DNA of 64,000 bases from NCBI GenBank assembly GCA_029204225.1, contig CM055102.1, positions 51,225,308 through 51,289,307 of the forward strand, in the 5' to 3' direction. Position numbers and translations under genes: made by a program. Source of the DNA: Diphasiastrum complanatum (lineage: Eukaryota > Streptophyta > Lycopodiopsida > Lycopodiales > Lycopodiaceae). The notes under the pieces were generated by a model. That model was given only the letters and a program-made list of their open reading frames with translations. It was not told the origin of the DNA and did not search any database. Every line of letters starts with the position of its first letter. The stretch's first letter is position 1. This document shows positions 1 through 10,710 of this stretch, piece by piece.

Positions 1-560
1 TTTTGATGTTACTTAGTTTGACAAAAGGACTTTCGATCAAGCAAAAAGGCTTGAATCGTTTGATAAAGGCCTCCTTCAAAAGTGACTAGTCTCGTTTATC
101 TTCATGATCAAGGTTAAAAAACCATTCGCGTGCTTGATCGATCACGGTCATTGAGAAGAGCTGTACCATAGCGTCTGGTGATGTCTCGCCATAGACATCA
201 CATGCATTCTCAAAGACTTGAAGAAATCTTTGAGGATCAATGTTACCATCATACTTTGGTAAATCTAGCTTTGGGGTACATTTTTCAGTACGTGGAACAT
301 TATTTGCAAAATCTCCGTTTAAGTGCGCTCATGCATGTAAAGATTCGGCAGCATGAAAATGTGGTCGTTCATATGGAGCTTCATAACGCATGGGTTCCCA
401 TCTGTCGAATGGGTTGGTGGATGGCTCTTGGACTTCGAATTTCAGCCTGGAATATCTATTAAATCGAGCCTGTTCGGTGGATGGGGAGACCCTCTCTGGT
501 GGATAGTCTTCTGTGGAATTCGGATCGTAAGAATGATCCATTACACTCTAGAGTACCTTA
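1..560 (-). pseudogene. gypsy gag fragment (G0)
   Basis: The minus-strand translation matches the gag of G1 at 31.1-31.7 kb: a proline-rich N-terminal part (NPFDRWEPMRYEAPYERPHF), then LDLPKYDGNIDPQRF, then the retrotransposon gag core around QAREWF and LLKEAFIKRFKPF. It would package element RNA in virus-like particles. It is broken by an in-frame TGA after the HA of ESLHA, a TAG just before SLLKEAF, and a 1-base loss after EWF. Both stops recur at the same codons in G1. The C-terminal part is outside the window. Confidence 0.75.
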
Positions 561-1310
561 GAAATGTGGAAAATAGGCCTCTTGGACTCATTGGTGACTT
601 AAGTCATGGGAGTCATTGTTTGGAATGCGGTTGTGTGCGGTGGAATACGGTCACTACGGGTTATGGTTGTGCAGTTGGAATGCAACTGTTGGTGGTTGAA
701 TGCGGGCGCTACGGATGCGGTCGGAGGGTGAGCGGTTTACGGAAAAGTTTTGGTTGGATTGCAAGCTGGTTGCGGTATGTTTCGATTCTATTGTAGCGGG
801 ATGTAGTGCAATGTCGGAAAACAGTGGATGTTGTGGGAATGTGATGCAGTCGCTACAGTGCAATAGTGGATGTGGTTTGAATTGGTGTGTTTGCATTGTA
901 ATGTGGGCTATTGCAGTGGCTACAGTTCAAGGTAGTCACTATGGGTCTATGTGGTCGTGGTGGGAATGTGGTCAGTTGAGTGTGAGTGCGGTCGCTTGCA
1001 GGTGAGTGCGGTGAGTGGCGGTTGAAGGTGGAGGGGGTTTGAACTGCAGCCGCTACGATACAAGGTGGTAGCTACGGTTCAAGTGCGGTTGAAATGCGAG
1101 CTGATTGCTGTTTAGTGCGTGTGGGAAAGGGTCACGGGAGTGGCAGGTGAATACGGTATGTTTTCGGTCGCTACGGTGCAAGAGTCGACCCTACGGATGT
1201 AATGCGGTGGCTAAGGCTATAATGCGGTCGTTACGGCTCAATGCAGATGCAGGCCCGTGTCATTGCTCTCGTTTACATCGATGCAGCTTGTGGTTCGTGT
1301 GGATTGTTAG
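560..1310 (-). repeat. degenerate array with a GCGGTCGCTACGG core (G0 leader)
   Basis: On the plus strand, variants of GCGGTCGCTACGGTGCAA recur roughly every 40-110 bp (near 647, 704, 848, 915, 1045, 1070, 1166 and 1230), mixed with AATGCGGT and GTGCGGTTG. The segment is G+C-richer than its surroundings and lies between gag and the 25-bp-type array of G0. No protein is suggested; the frames that stay open reflect low complexity. Confidence 0.55.
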
Positions 1311-1384
1311 ATAGATCATCGAGTCAAGCTGAGGACCTGATGCATGACATGCTCGTCAGTTTTGATCGTCGTTGGAAAGTTCTG

Positions 1385-1562
1385 TGGTCTAGCGTGGCTC
1401 TGGTCTAGTTGAGATTGTGAGAAATCCCTTCGCTCGAGATTGGACCCAGACCCTCCAGTCGAGAGTTGATCAAAACTCTTTGGTCGAGATGTGATAAAAT
1501 CTCTTCGGTCGAGATTGAGAATTTCTTCGGTTGAGATTGAGAATCTCTTTGGTTGAGAGCCT
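1385..1562 (-). repeat. array of the CTCAACCGAAGAG-type repeat (G0 leader)
   Basis: On the minus strand, units built on TCTCAACCGAAGAGATT recur about every 25-30 bp. They are a divergent version of the 25-bp repeat in G1 and G2. The array abuts the LTR fragment at about 1562 directly, which marks a deletion junction. Confidence 0.7.
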
Positions 1563-1786
1563 AGGAAGTATTACTAGCTCCTACATGGTCGTTCCTTCTC
1601 TGGAATACACCATGTAGGCTCACGTAGATAATTCGTTGTCATCCTAGCTAGTAATTTTTCGGCTCTCATGCTTGGCTCTCAGCTTCTTCTACTCTCCTAT
1701 TTTTGAGAGCTCCTTGTCATGGGTGAGAGATACTCTGTGTCTTCATCTTGGCTCAGCATCTGGAGATTCTCTAGAATCCGCTAACA
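1556..1786 (-). mobile_element. 5' part of gypsy LTR (G0)
   Basis: About 230 bp are clearly related to the first 235 bp of the G1 LTR at 28,784-29,018 and to the G2 LTR end at 37,680-37,904, including the block with GGTCGTTCCTTCTCTGG. The terminus on the minus strand is TG; the rest of the LTR is missing. Confidence 0.8.
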
Positions 1787-2690
1787 TTTGCATCGGGCAT
1801 TAACAGAGCTTCGGCAACTGTGGCAGGTTCATCATGACCGATGAACGCCTGAGGGACAAAATGATCAGGTTGCTGTCGTTGTCTTGCAGACCTTCAAGTT
1901 GCGGGTGCTTGAGTGGATGATTCTCCTTGGTGAATGACTAGGATCGTTGTATCTTGTGGTTGAACAATCATGGGTCTGGGCCCATCGATGGTAAGTGGAG
2001 CTGTTGGGATAAACTCCTTTGTCTGAACAGTCGTAGGTCGTTGCCTAACGATGGATGGTGGAGCTGCTATGGCATACTCTTGTATTGGCTGCTTCTGCTT
2101 GAAATCGTGATATTTGTCTTCAAGAAAGACAATATCACGGCTGACTGAGATCTGACCTGAATCAACATCATAGATGTGATATGCTTTATGCGACTATGAG
2201 TAGCCGATGAAGATGTTCTTACAACTATTTTTTCCTCAAATCAGATGGCACTTGTGCATAGTAGAGACATCCAAAAACACATAGATGTTTCAAGCTCGGT
2301 TTGTATCTGTAGTAGGCTTCAAACGGTGTCTTGGAATCAATTGCTTTAGTGCTGGAGTAGTTTTGCAGATAGCAGGCCGTAGAAATTGCTTTTGCCTAGA
2401 ATGTTTGAGATAAATGGGCATCGGTTGTCATGGATCATGCAGCTTCCAACAGTGTGCGGTTCTTCTGCTCAGCTACTCCATTTTGTTGAGGAGTGTACCT
2501 TGTAGTAAACTGATGGTGCACGCCACATGACGACAGATAGTCCTTCATCTCATTTGATAGGTACTCTCCTCCTGAATCAGATCGTAGGGCCTTGATTTTT
2601 TTACCAGTCTGATTTTCAGCATATTGTTTGAATTCTTTGAAGCAATTGAATGCTTTTGACTTGTTCTTAATGAACATTACACTGGTAAAT
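1787..2690 (-). pseudogene. Ty1/copia integrase fragment (copia-0)
   Basis: At 2435-2677 the minus strand encodes the integrase core: ALRSDSGGEYLSNEM with the second catalytic Asp, then TPQQNGVAEQKNRTLLE with the Glu. Lower coordinates continue with a decayed C-terminal part, including TPFEAYYRYKPSLKHLCVFG and AQVPSDLRKK, broken by stops and shifts. Gag, protease, reverse transcriptase and LTRs are absent. The right end stops abruptly near 2690 and the left end is cut at 1786 by the G0 LTR. Confidence 0.8.
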
Positions 2691-2961
2691 TGAGAGGGGG
2701 ATGATTTTTGGCGAGCATTTCTCGGCGAGCAATTTCATAAAAATGATGAGCATCTTGAGCACCCACTAACCTATCATCCCAATCTTTTGCTCGCCCTTCA
2801 TCCCAGTCTTTTCACTTTTATCTATTCAAGTATCACTTTCTATCTATCATCCAAGTACCATTTTAAGCTTTGACGACATAATGGAAAATAATTTTTGGAA
2901 TATTACCCAAGTGACCATCTGAGATTGATACTAGTTGGAATGATTCTTATTTAAGAGTTAG

Positions 2962-3690
<729 letters not shown>

Positions 3691-3698
3691 TTTGTCAG

Positions 3699-3838
3699 GG
3701 ATGTGCAGTCAACAGGATCCCGCAATGCCTCCATTTGCACGGAAGCTCAACACGGTGAAAGTTGAAAGCAATTCAGATGTCAAAATGGATGGTTTGCGGT
3801 TTAGGCTTGCAAAAAGGATGTTGCAGCATGTATCAAAG
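3699..3838 (+). CDS. candidate exon of an unknown host gene
   Basis: An open segment is bounded by a plausible acceptor (TTTGTCAG|G) and donor (TCAAAG|GTATCA). It encodes about 46 residues (MCSQQDPAMPPFARKLN, then a basic stretch around LRFRLAKRMLQHVSK). No family was recognised. It lies 1.2 kb upstream of the methyltransferase-like exons on the same strand and could be an upstream exon of that gene. A second open stretch (3965-4110, including NLDIFVVENIPKLEH) is also on this strand. Linking either to the downstream gene is inference. Confidence 0.25.
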
Positions 3839-4984
3839 GTATCATTGGCACTCAATCTCATGGAAGGCATGAAAAGGAGTCCAAGATCTATGAGGCTCTT
3901 ATTTGGTCATTGAAAAAACCAAATAACTACAATAGAGTATAGTCAACAATTACTAGCTATCAAATGAAGCTCTACTATTGAATCTAGACATCTTTGTTGT
4001 CGAGAATATACCCAAACTTGAGCATACAACTTATATGTCAAGTAGCTGGCAGGTTGTTAAATTGTATGTCAAGATTAGACATGATGTTAAATCTGAAAGT
4101 TATCTTTGACCAGAAATATTTTGTTTTGAGTTTCAACAAAGCTTTTTCTTATAGCGAGTAAGTTGCATTGCAACATGAAAAAGCTCAGTTTGATGGAAAA
4201 TATAATTTTTCAAAATTGGTACGAGATAGATTTTGTAAGTATGCTCGCCTTGCCAAGATGTGACTACCTTGGTGTTAACCACAGAAGCTTCACCAATCTT
4301 TTTTGACACCATCGATTTGAAGTGGTCAATAATTTGGTTGATATTTTCAAGATTAGGATGAAACATACTATTCATTTTTCAATCTCTAGAAGCTTCACCC
4401 CCAAGCCAAGGAATAGGAAGCATGAGAGTAGAGAGAGATCTTGGCAATGAATCAACCAAATGATGGTGTAGTAGGGCAAGTTTGGTCTCCTCATATAGGC
4501 TCTAGAACCCCCTGTGCATGTGATAATGCAAGGTCCTAACTCCCCTATATATAGATTCATCTAGAATAGAGTCTCTATGCATGGATCCTCTATTCATAGA
4601 ATTGCTATTGATACTCTACACATGCATATATAGTCCCAAACATTCTACTAACTCCAATTAGTGTGTGTGGACCTCAGAAGGTTATTAATTACTTGCGGGT
4701 CACATCCAGTATGATGTGGCATAGCTAATAAGCTTGATTACTGGAGTACCGGGTATCCAAATCTAGGAATATCATTTGAATCCTATGTTCAGAATGTGGA
4801 CATAACATTCTTTTCCCCTTAACATTTTTGTAGTATATGGGGTTTGGGATGCGAACTAGAGTGGCTACTTGAAGATCAATTCAGATTGTTAAGACACATC
4901 AATTTTTGTAATGAGTGCAGCTGCCGAAATGGTTTTGTTGTTTGTTGCTTTTTGTTTGAGGTATAGTTTCTAACTGCAATGTAA

Positions 4985-5743
4985 CATAAAAATTATTATA
5001 TTGGTGCTGATTACCGTAAACTCTTTGAACATGTTACTAGCATCACAGAACATTTTCCTTGGATTTTTATAGTAGCTACTGAGAAGGGCTTCTCCCTACA
5101 CCAGTGCTTAAACGTTGTTGTGGAAAATGGGTACATTGGTCACGTACCATTCAATAAGGTATGATCTCTTAAATGCCTTGTTAATTGTCTGCCACTATAT
5201 CTAACTGACAATAATCCTTACCATCTATCAACCCAAACTGATTCTTTTTTTTGATGTGCAGATAACATCACTCGTGTTGTCACTCTTTCATCGTGATGGA
5301 TATCCCAAGCCTGCACTTCATAGCAAAAGGGCCAGAACGAATTACATTGCTGGCATACCCGAACCAGGCACAAATTTCATCATTGACACTCCTGATACAT
5401 ACAGGGCAATAGATGATAACTTTTGCAGGGGTGGTGCAGAGCGGTCCCCTGAATTATGCAGGTCCATTGTGATCACTTTTATTTTTTTGAATGGAATCAT
5501 CAATCCACCGTGTCTTGCACGATCACATACATATAAGTTGAACTTGTTCTCTTGCTGCATTGTAGATATATTATAAATCTGCTCACAAATGAGGAGGATG
5601 TAGTTATCGATTTATTTGTCGGTACCGACAATCTGGGAGTCGAGGCTCTTCGATCGAATAGGCACTGCGTGTGTCTAGAGAAAGATGATGCTATGCATGA
5701 GCATTTTCTATCCAAACTCGAAGAGAGTTGCACGACAAGTTGA
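4985..5743 (+). CDS. amino-methyltransferase-like protein (N6-A/N4-C DNA methylase type), C-terminal exons
   Basis: Three exons fit in one reading frame with GT-AG introns: one ending at 5158 (left border unsure, open from 4985), 5262-5461 and 5566-5743 (stop TGA 5741-5743). Phase is kept at both junctions (0, then 2). The last exon pair gives ERSPELCRYIINLLTNEEDV then VIDLFVGTDNLGVEALR and CVCLEKD. This follows the pattern of the methylase N-4/N-6 family (EKP..L...LL...GD.VLDPFAGSGTT...AL..GR...GIE.D), in which motif I binds AdoMet and lies C-terminal to the catalytic DPPY. Here GSGTT reads GTDNL and EKP reads ERS, and no DPPY was found in these exons, so activity is uncertain. A degenerate homologue or pseudogene is possible. 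Not copied into any nearby element. Confidence 0.5.
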
Positions 5744-8405
5744 AATCAAGTGCTTGAGTTTATAGCAAGTCTTGTAAATAATTGTCCATTCTTGTGCAAT
5801 CATCCATTCATGTGCAATTGAACTCTCTAATTTGTACATGTTTGACTTTGCACAGGGCGCAACAACGAACATATGAAGATGTGAGGTGTAATATTTTCGG
5901 CCACAATACTACTTAGTGCGATAGTTTGCCCTTATGGCATCCCTAGTCCTTCGCATTCTAGAATGTGATCTCAAACAATTTTTTTTTTTTGATTTTGTAG
6001 AATGAACCGAGTCGACATTGCAAAACAAAGTTAACATGAGCTTATTTTGAAGAGTTTTTATTCTTGACGTATTGAATGTATTTCTTTTTTGGAAACCAAC
6101 ACATTCTGAGTAGACCTATCTACTAAACTGCAATGTACAGTGGGTATTTTGCCATGAACCTAAACTCACTGAACCATATAGAAAATTGTTTGCCAAAAAT
6201 GTTTAGAAATGTACTTGTTTGTAACATGTTTTTTATGCACCCCACTATAATCGTTTGAAAATGTACTTGTAACACATCTTTGCCCTTTTTACCCACGTGT
6301 TGATGCTCATAAACGTTTTATGATATTTATAATTGCCTTATTTGTGTTCATGAATTTGTGTTTAGGGTTGATAGGTTTTAAATCATCTTTCAATAAAGCC
6401 AAGCTTGAAAGTATCAAAAGCTTTCTATGTTTCTTCTCTCATTCCTAATTTTGATTCCACTCCATTTCGTAAGAGAAAGTATCCCCTGGCCAGAAAATAG
6501 CCATGTTCAATAAGAAAGCATTCATTATCGACACTTGAGAGAGTGTGAAGCTGGCAGTTCTAACAAGATTTTAAAACTACACCCTTCATTGCACTTTCTA
6601 GCTCTTGAATTATCCGTTTAAGTTTCTACTTACAATGATACTATGTCAGAACTAATGTGTAACTACTTATGGGTTTGCATTGTTGAAGCAAATTGCGACA
6701 AGTCTAGAACATTATAGAAAACAAAGTTTTTGGCATGACCTCGTATCTTCTGTTTTGACACATTCAAGTAGCATGAAATGGTAGAGATAACCTTGCTGTG
6801 CATGCAATCACTGGCACTCTTTGACAAACTAGACCTTTTGTTCCTTTGCCCCTTGATTTGTTTCACTTTTCACATTTCAACATTCAGTTTTTTGATAAGG
6901 AAAATAGATGTACCATGAAATACAAGCTGTTATGGCTAGTCTTTGGAAGATTACCGTGCACTAGCTTGGTGATCTTTAATTGAGCATGAAAATCCTTTGT
7001 TTTAATGTTTCTAGGAATAATGAAAAATAATGAGAATAAAGTCATATAGAGACATTAAGGTCCTAACTCCAGTTTTATGAATTGGCTCTTTAATTTTTCA
7101 GTGACTCTGTTATACCCAAAACAATAAATTTGACCTCAATTTGACCAACTTCCTACATTATCGTTCGAGGTGTATGTGACAAGTTAACATGGAAGGTAGA
7201 CTAATATGAGGTTGTCTAGCTTTAGATCTTAGTTTTCATTTCAATTTAGTCATATTTTGCTTTTGACTGAGCAAGACTATCTTTTGCCAAATTTGCTTAT
7301 AGAACTATCTTTTTAACTGTGGAAGCAAATTTTACAAATAATTATGTTTTTGTGCACAACCATTCATGATAAGCTTTACTGAGATGAATTAAAGCTTTTC
7401 AATGATCTTGCACGAATAGTTTTAAAAAAAAATTCTTTACAGTCGATCGATTTGCAAGGACTGTCATGATATACAACTACATGATATATTGACTCAGTGC
7501 ACTGTCAGTTTTGAATCAAGTTGCACCTCCATGAATATGGCTTCTTATTAAACATTGATCATTTGAATCCAAAATACTACTAGTGGCATGTAAAACGTCT
7601 GTCCTCATGCCCAATTGCAGCATCAGAAACATGATTCCTGAAATGCATACTATGTAGACATTTTTGTGTATCAAATCACATTAGGAATATGACCTCCATG
7701 CTTTCAACAACAACCCATCAAAACACATTTCAATAAAGCATTGTATGTTACAAATACATAACTCAATTGATTGTTTCTATCCCTATACCACATTTTGACT
7801 CAGTACAACTTGAGAGCCGGTCTTCAAGAAGAGGAGATCTCTCGTGAACATCCACAAAGATAAAGTTGCATTTTGATGAGCAGCTGCTACAAAGCCATAT
7901 AGTTCTATACCTACACATTTCAATTCAAACTTATCAGCAATAACCTAGAACAAAATTTGGAATTGGAGACAGCTAGAGCTACCAGTATTATTATCTCAAT
8001 TGAAGGTCACGCTTACACTTTGCATCTTCAGGGCTCGAAAAATGTTGAAAACAAATAAAAATAGCCAGACTTTGCCCTGCAAGACCATTTGTGTTGATGA
8101 GACTTAGTTTCTTGTATTTTTTTAATTAATGTGTATTCGCCCACTACGAAAGCCTCACAAAGAAAAAGACCAAAGCATGTTCCATTATCTCATTTACATG
8201 ATGATGAGTCAACTAAACCTTTCAACATAGAATTATAGCTTGCTATATCAAACACAATGTATCAATAATGGCAAGGACAAAGGACTTGTTAGATGTAACG
8301 GAACATATTTGACTTACCAAGAAATGCACTAGCGAATACATCATCCCAATGATGCCAATAATCATCAGCATGAGAAATTCCAACCAAAGTTGCCATCAGA
8401 ATGGT
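5744..8405. other. gene-free spacer
   Basis: About 2.7 kb of A+T-rich sequence (T-run at 5980, AT-rich throughout). All frames are short and no motif of a known family was seen. The left part presumably holds the 3' UTR of the methyltransferase-like gene. Confidence 0.5.
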
Positions 8406-8410
8406 AAAAA

Positions 8411-9060
8411 TGTGAAAGATTTCAGATCCTTAAGATCCAATCTACTTGAATGATCTTTGGTTAGAAAGAGAAATACACTATCAATTTCACCAATGTAGAA
8501 AAATCAGCATCTACACGCAATTTGAGATGCAAACACTAATAGAACTTGATCAAACTTGAATGAAATGATTATGTACTGTTGCTGTCCGTACAAAACCAGC
8601 AAGCTACTGTATTTCACACGTGTGGATCCAAAAATAGCAAATATAGATCATTCTACACATAGAATTGCAAGCAATCACCAAGATAGTGCACCAATGGATA
8701 GTAGAACCCAAGAGAACCATGTATAAGCATGAAATGAGATAGAGAAGAGAGAAGATGACTCTCTCCACGAGTTACATCCTTTTATAACAGGTCCAAACCC
8801 TATTTGGCCACTTGGCTTTCCCACCAAAATGCTAACCCTACCAACTTTGGGTCTAGATTCAATGTACCCAACTTATTCAAATTGAATCTACTCAAACTCG
8901 CATTCTATCTTTCCCACACTTTCAAAAAGTGTTTATTCAAATGAAATTTAGACTAATGAACTTTGAAAAGTCAACCTCTAAGTCTAAAACAAGTTTTGGC
9001 CTCAATATGCCAAATATGGAAATATTGCAAAATGTGATGAAACTAGTTGAATCTTTCACA
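8411..9060 (-). mobile_element. copia-1 3' LTR
   Basis: 650 bp, TG...CA, pairing with the repeat at 13,787. It differs by an extra 2 bp (CTACACATAG against CTACACAG) and four substitutions. In minus orientation it follows the polypurine tract. Confidence 0.95.
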
Positions 9061-9640
9061 CTCCCTCTTCAACTAGTTTTAGCATAGACTTTGATAATAC
9101 TCTAAGTGAAGTCCTATGCTTCATGAAAAAGTCTTTTCCCAATGCTTTGGTGAAGATATCAGCTACACATTCCCTTGAAGACACATGTTGAAGCTCCACC
9201 TCCTTTGCAATGACTCGCTCCCTCACAAAATGATATTGTATCTCAACATGCTTGCTCCTAGCATGAAAGATAGGATTGGATGCCATTCTTTGGGCTGATT
9301 GATTGTCACAAAAGATGATTGGGCTCTCTGAAAAATCCAGCAAGTGAAGATCCTTGATCATCCTCTTGATCCATACCATCTCCTTTGTGCAATGTGTAAG
9401 AGCTTTGTACTCGGCCTCACTAGATGACAATGAGATAGTGGCTTGTTTCTTTGACATCCATGATATAGCTCCATCACCTATGAAAATACAATAAGAACTA
9501 ATGGATTTCCTATCCATTACATCTCCAGCATCGTCCGAATCTAAAAATCCAAAAAGATTAGGTGATGATCCCTCATACAATATGCCAAAATCTCGAGTTC
9601 CAATGATGTACCTCAAAAACTCGCTTTCCTAGCTTCCAAT
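9056..9640 (-). pseudogene. copia-1 RNase H domain
   Basis: The minus strand encodes the copia RNase H: LDSDDAGDVMDRKSISSYC, ISLSSSEAEYKAL, IIFCDNQSAQRMASNP, FHARSKHVEIQYHFVRE and ECVADIFTKALGKDF, ending inside the 3' LTR. Homology starts at HWKLGKRV, the usual boundary between RT and RNase H, but HWKLGKRV and LRYIIGT are in different frames because of one extra T in a run near 9612. It is not fused to the upstream ORF and lacks an RT domain. Confidence 0.85.
9061..9075 (-). other. copia-1 polypurine tract
   Basis: On the minus strand TAGTTGAAGAGGGAG ends directly at the LTR terminus. This is the expected plus-strand DNA primer position. Confidence 0.8.
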
Positions 9641-10710
9641 GCTCCTAGCATAGTTTTTGCCAATAGAACTTTGATCCATCATAAGAATGATCTTCTTCCT
9701 AAGAATAGATCTCCTTTCAATGATCATGTAATGCTCAAAATAGAAACAACCATAATTGATATAGAGAATAGTGTCCACTTGGGATGCTTCACTATTTCTT
9801 ACATCAATTTTACATGTAAAAATGTGACTAGAACATGAAGAATCAAATAGAATGTAAATGAAATGATTCCACCATGCTTCCAACTCTGAACTCTCTGGAA
9901 AAATACAGCAAACAAACAATAAATGTGAGTGATCAACTTTTGCTTGCATGTCTTCTCCTCCTTTGTCCTTTGTTGCCTTGTATCCACCATGAATGAGCCT
10001 CCATCTTCATCTTGCCACAAGAAACCATCAAACCTTGGAAATCCATGAGTAGGTGAGTACATAAATGATGCAAATCCAGCACCACATGACTCCATAAACC
10101 AAGTAGTTTGCACTAGTCCATCTTCAAGATCTACTTGACACAAGAAAATGACCATGAATTCACCAAAAATTGACAATCTCCAAGTATTGGCACCAAGTAG
10201 CTCAACACTTGAGAGCTTAGCCATGGATGAGTGACATAATGAACCTCCAATAGCTTCATTTCCATCAGCAAAATCAGCCAAGAATGCTAGTACAAATCCA
10301 ACATCAAAACAATGCTCACCAATGTAGCTAGTTTTACTATATCTTGACAATTTGCACACATCCACATGAAATTGCTCAAACATGAGATAGAACAAGTAAA
10401 GTAAACTTGAACAACACTTCCTTGCTGCTCCTTTGACCTTACTTGAGTCTTCAATATGCTGTAAAAATAGATCCATAACACCTTTGCCAATTACCTCTCC
10501 TTTGATGCTCTTGACTAGCTCCAAATTGCCAACTTCCCTTTTGACTAGTTGAAGCGCTTTGAGATCAACCTCTTGATCTTCAACTTGACCATCAAAGTCA
10601 TCGAACAAACTTTGTTTTCCAGATCCATTACTTGATTTTACAGCAAGATAACATCCATCCACCTGCATAGCTCCATGTACACAAGAAGATCCTCCAAAAG
10701 ATGTTCCACT
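9641..10710 (-). other. unrelated block replacing reverse transcriptase in copia-1
   Basis: Between the start of the RT region (…LEYRSLMKSGT, end near 10,708) and RNase H (HWKLGKRV, near 9640), about 1.07 kb shows none of the copia RT motifs (no YVDD, no MDV.NAFLNG, no YGLKQ). The first 300 codons remain open in frame with the polyprotein. Features are a charged part (DFDGQVEDQEVDLKAL, KREVGNLELVKSIKGE), a Cys-rich hydrophobic part (CCSSLLYLFYLMFEQFH) and a WQDEDGG stretch. No family was recognised. It may be captured host sequence or a segment of another element. Confidence 0.8.

Larger units (their letters stand above)
1..1786 (-). mobile_element. G0: partial Ty3/gypsy retrotransposon, runs off the left edge
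   Basis: Read on the minus strand, the segment starts with about 230 bp of the gypsy LTR also found at 28,784 and 37,904 (starts TGTTAGC), passes into two kinds of degenerate tandem repeat, then a gag reading frame that leaves the window. The 5' portion of the LTR is joined directly to the leader repeats, so the rest of the LTR and the primer site are deleted. The right border at 1786 lies against a copia integrase fragment, which suggests insertion into that older copia copy. No target duplication can be checked because the other end is outside the window. Confidence 0.8.
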
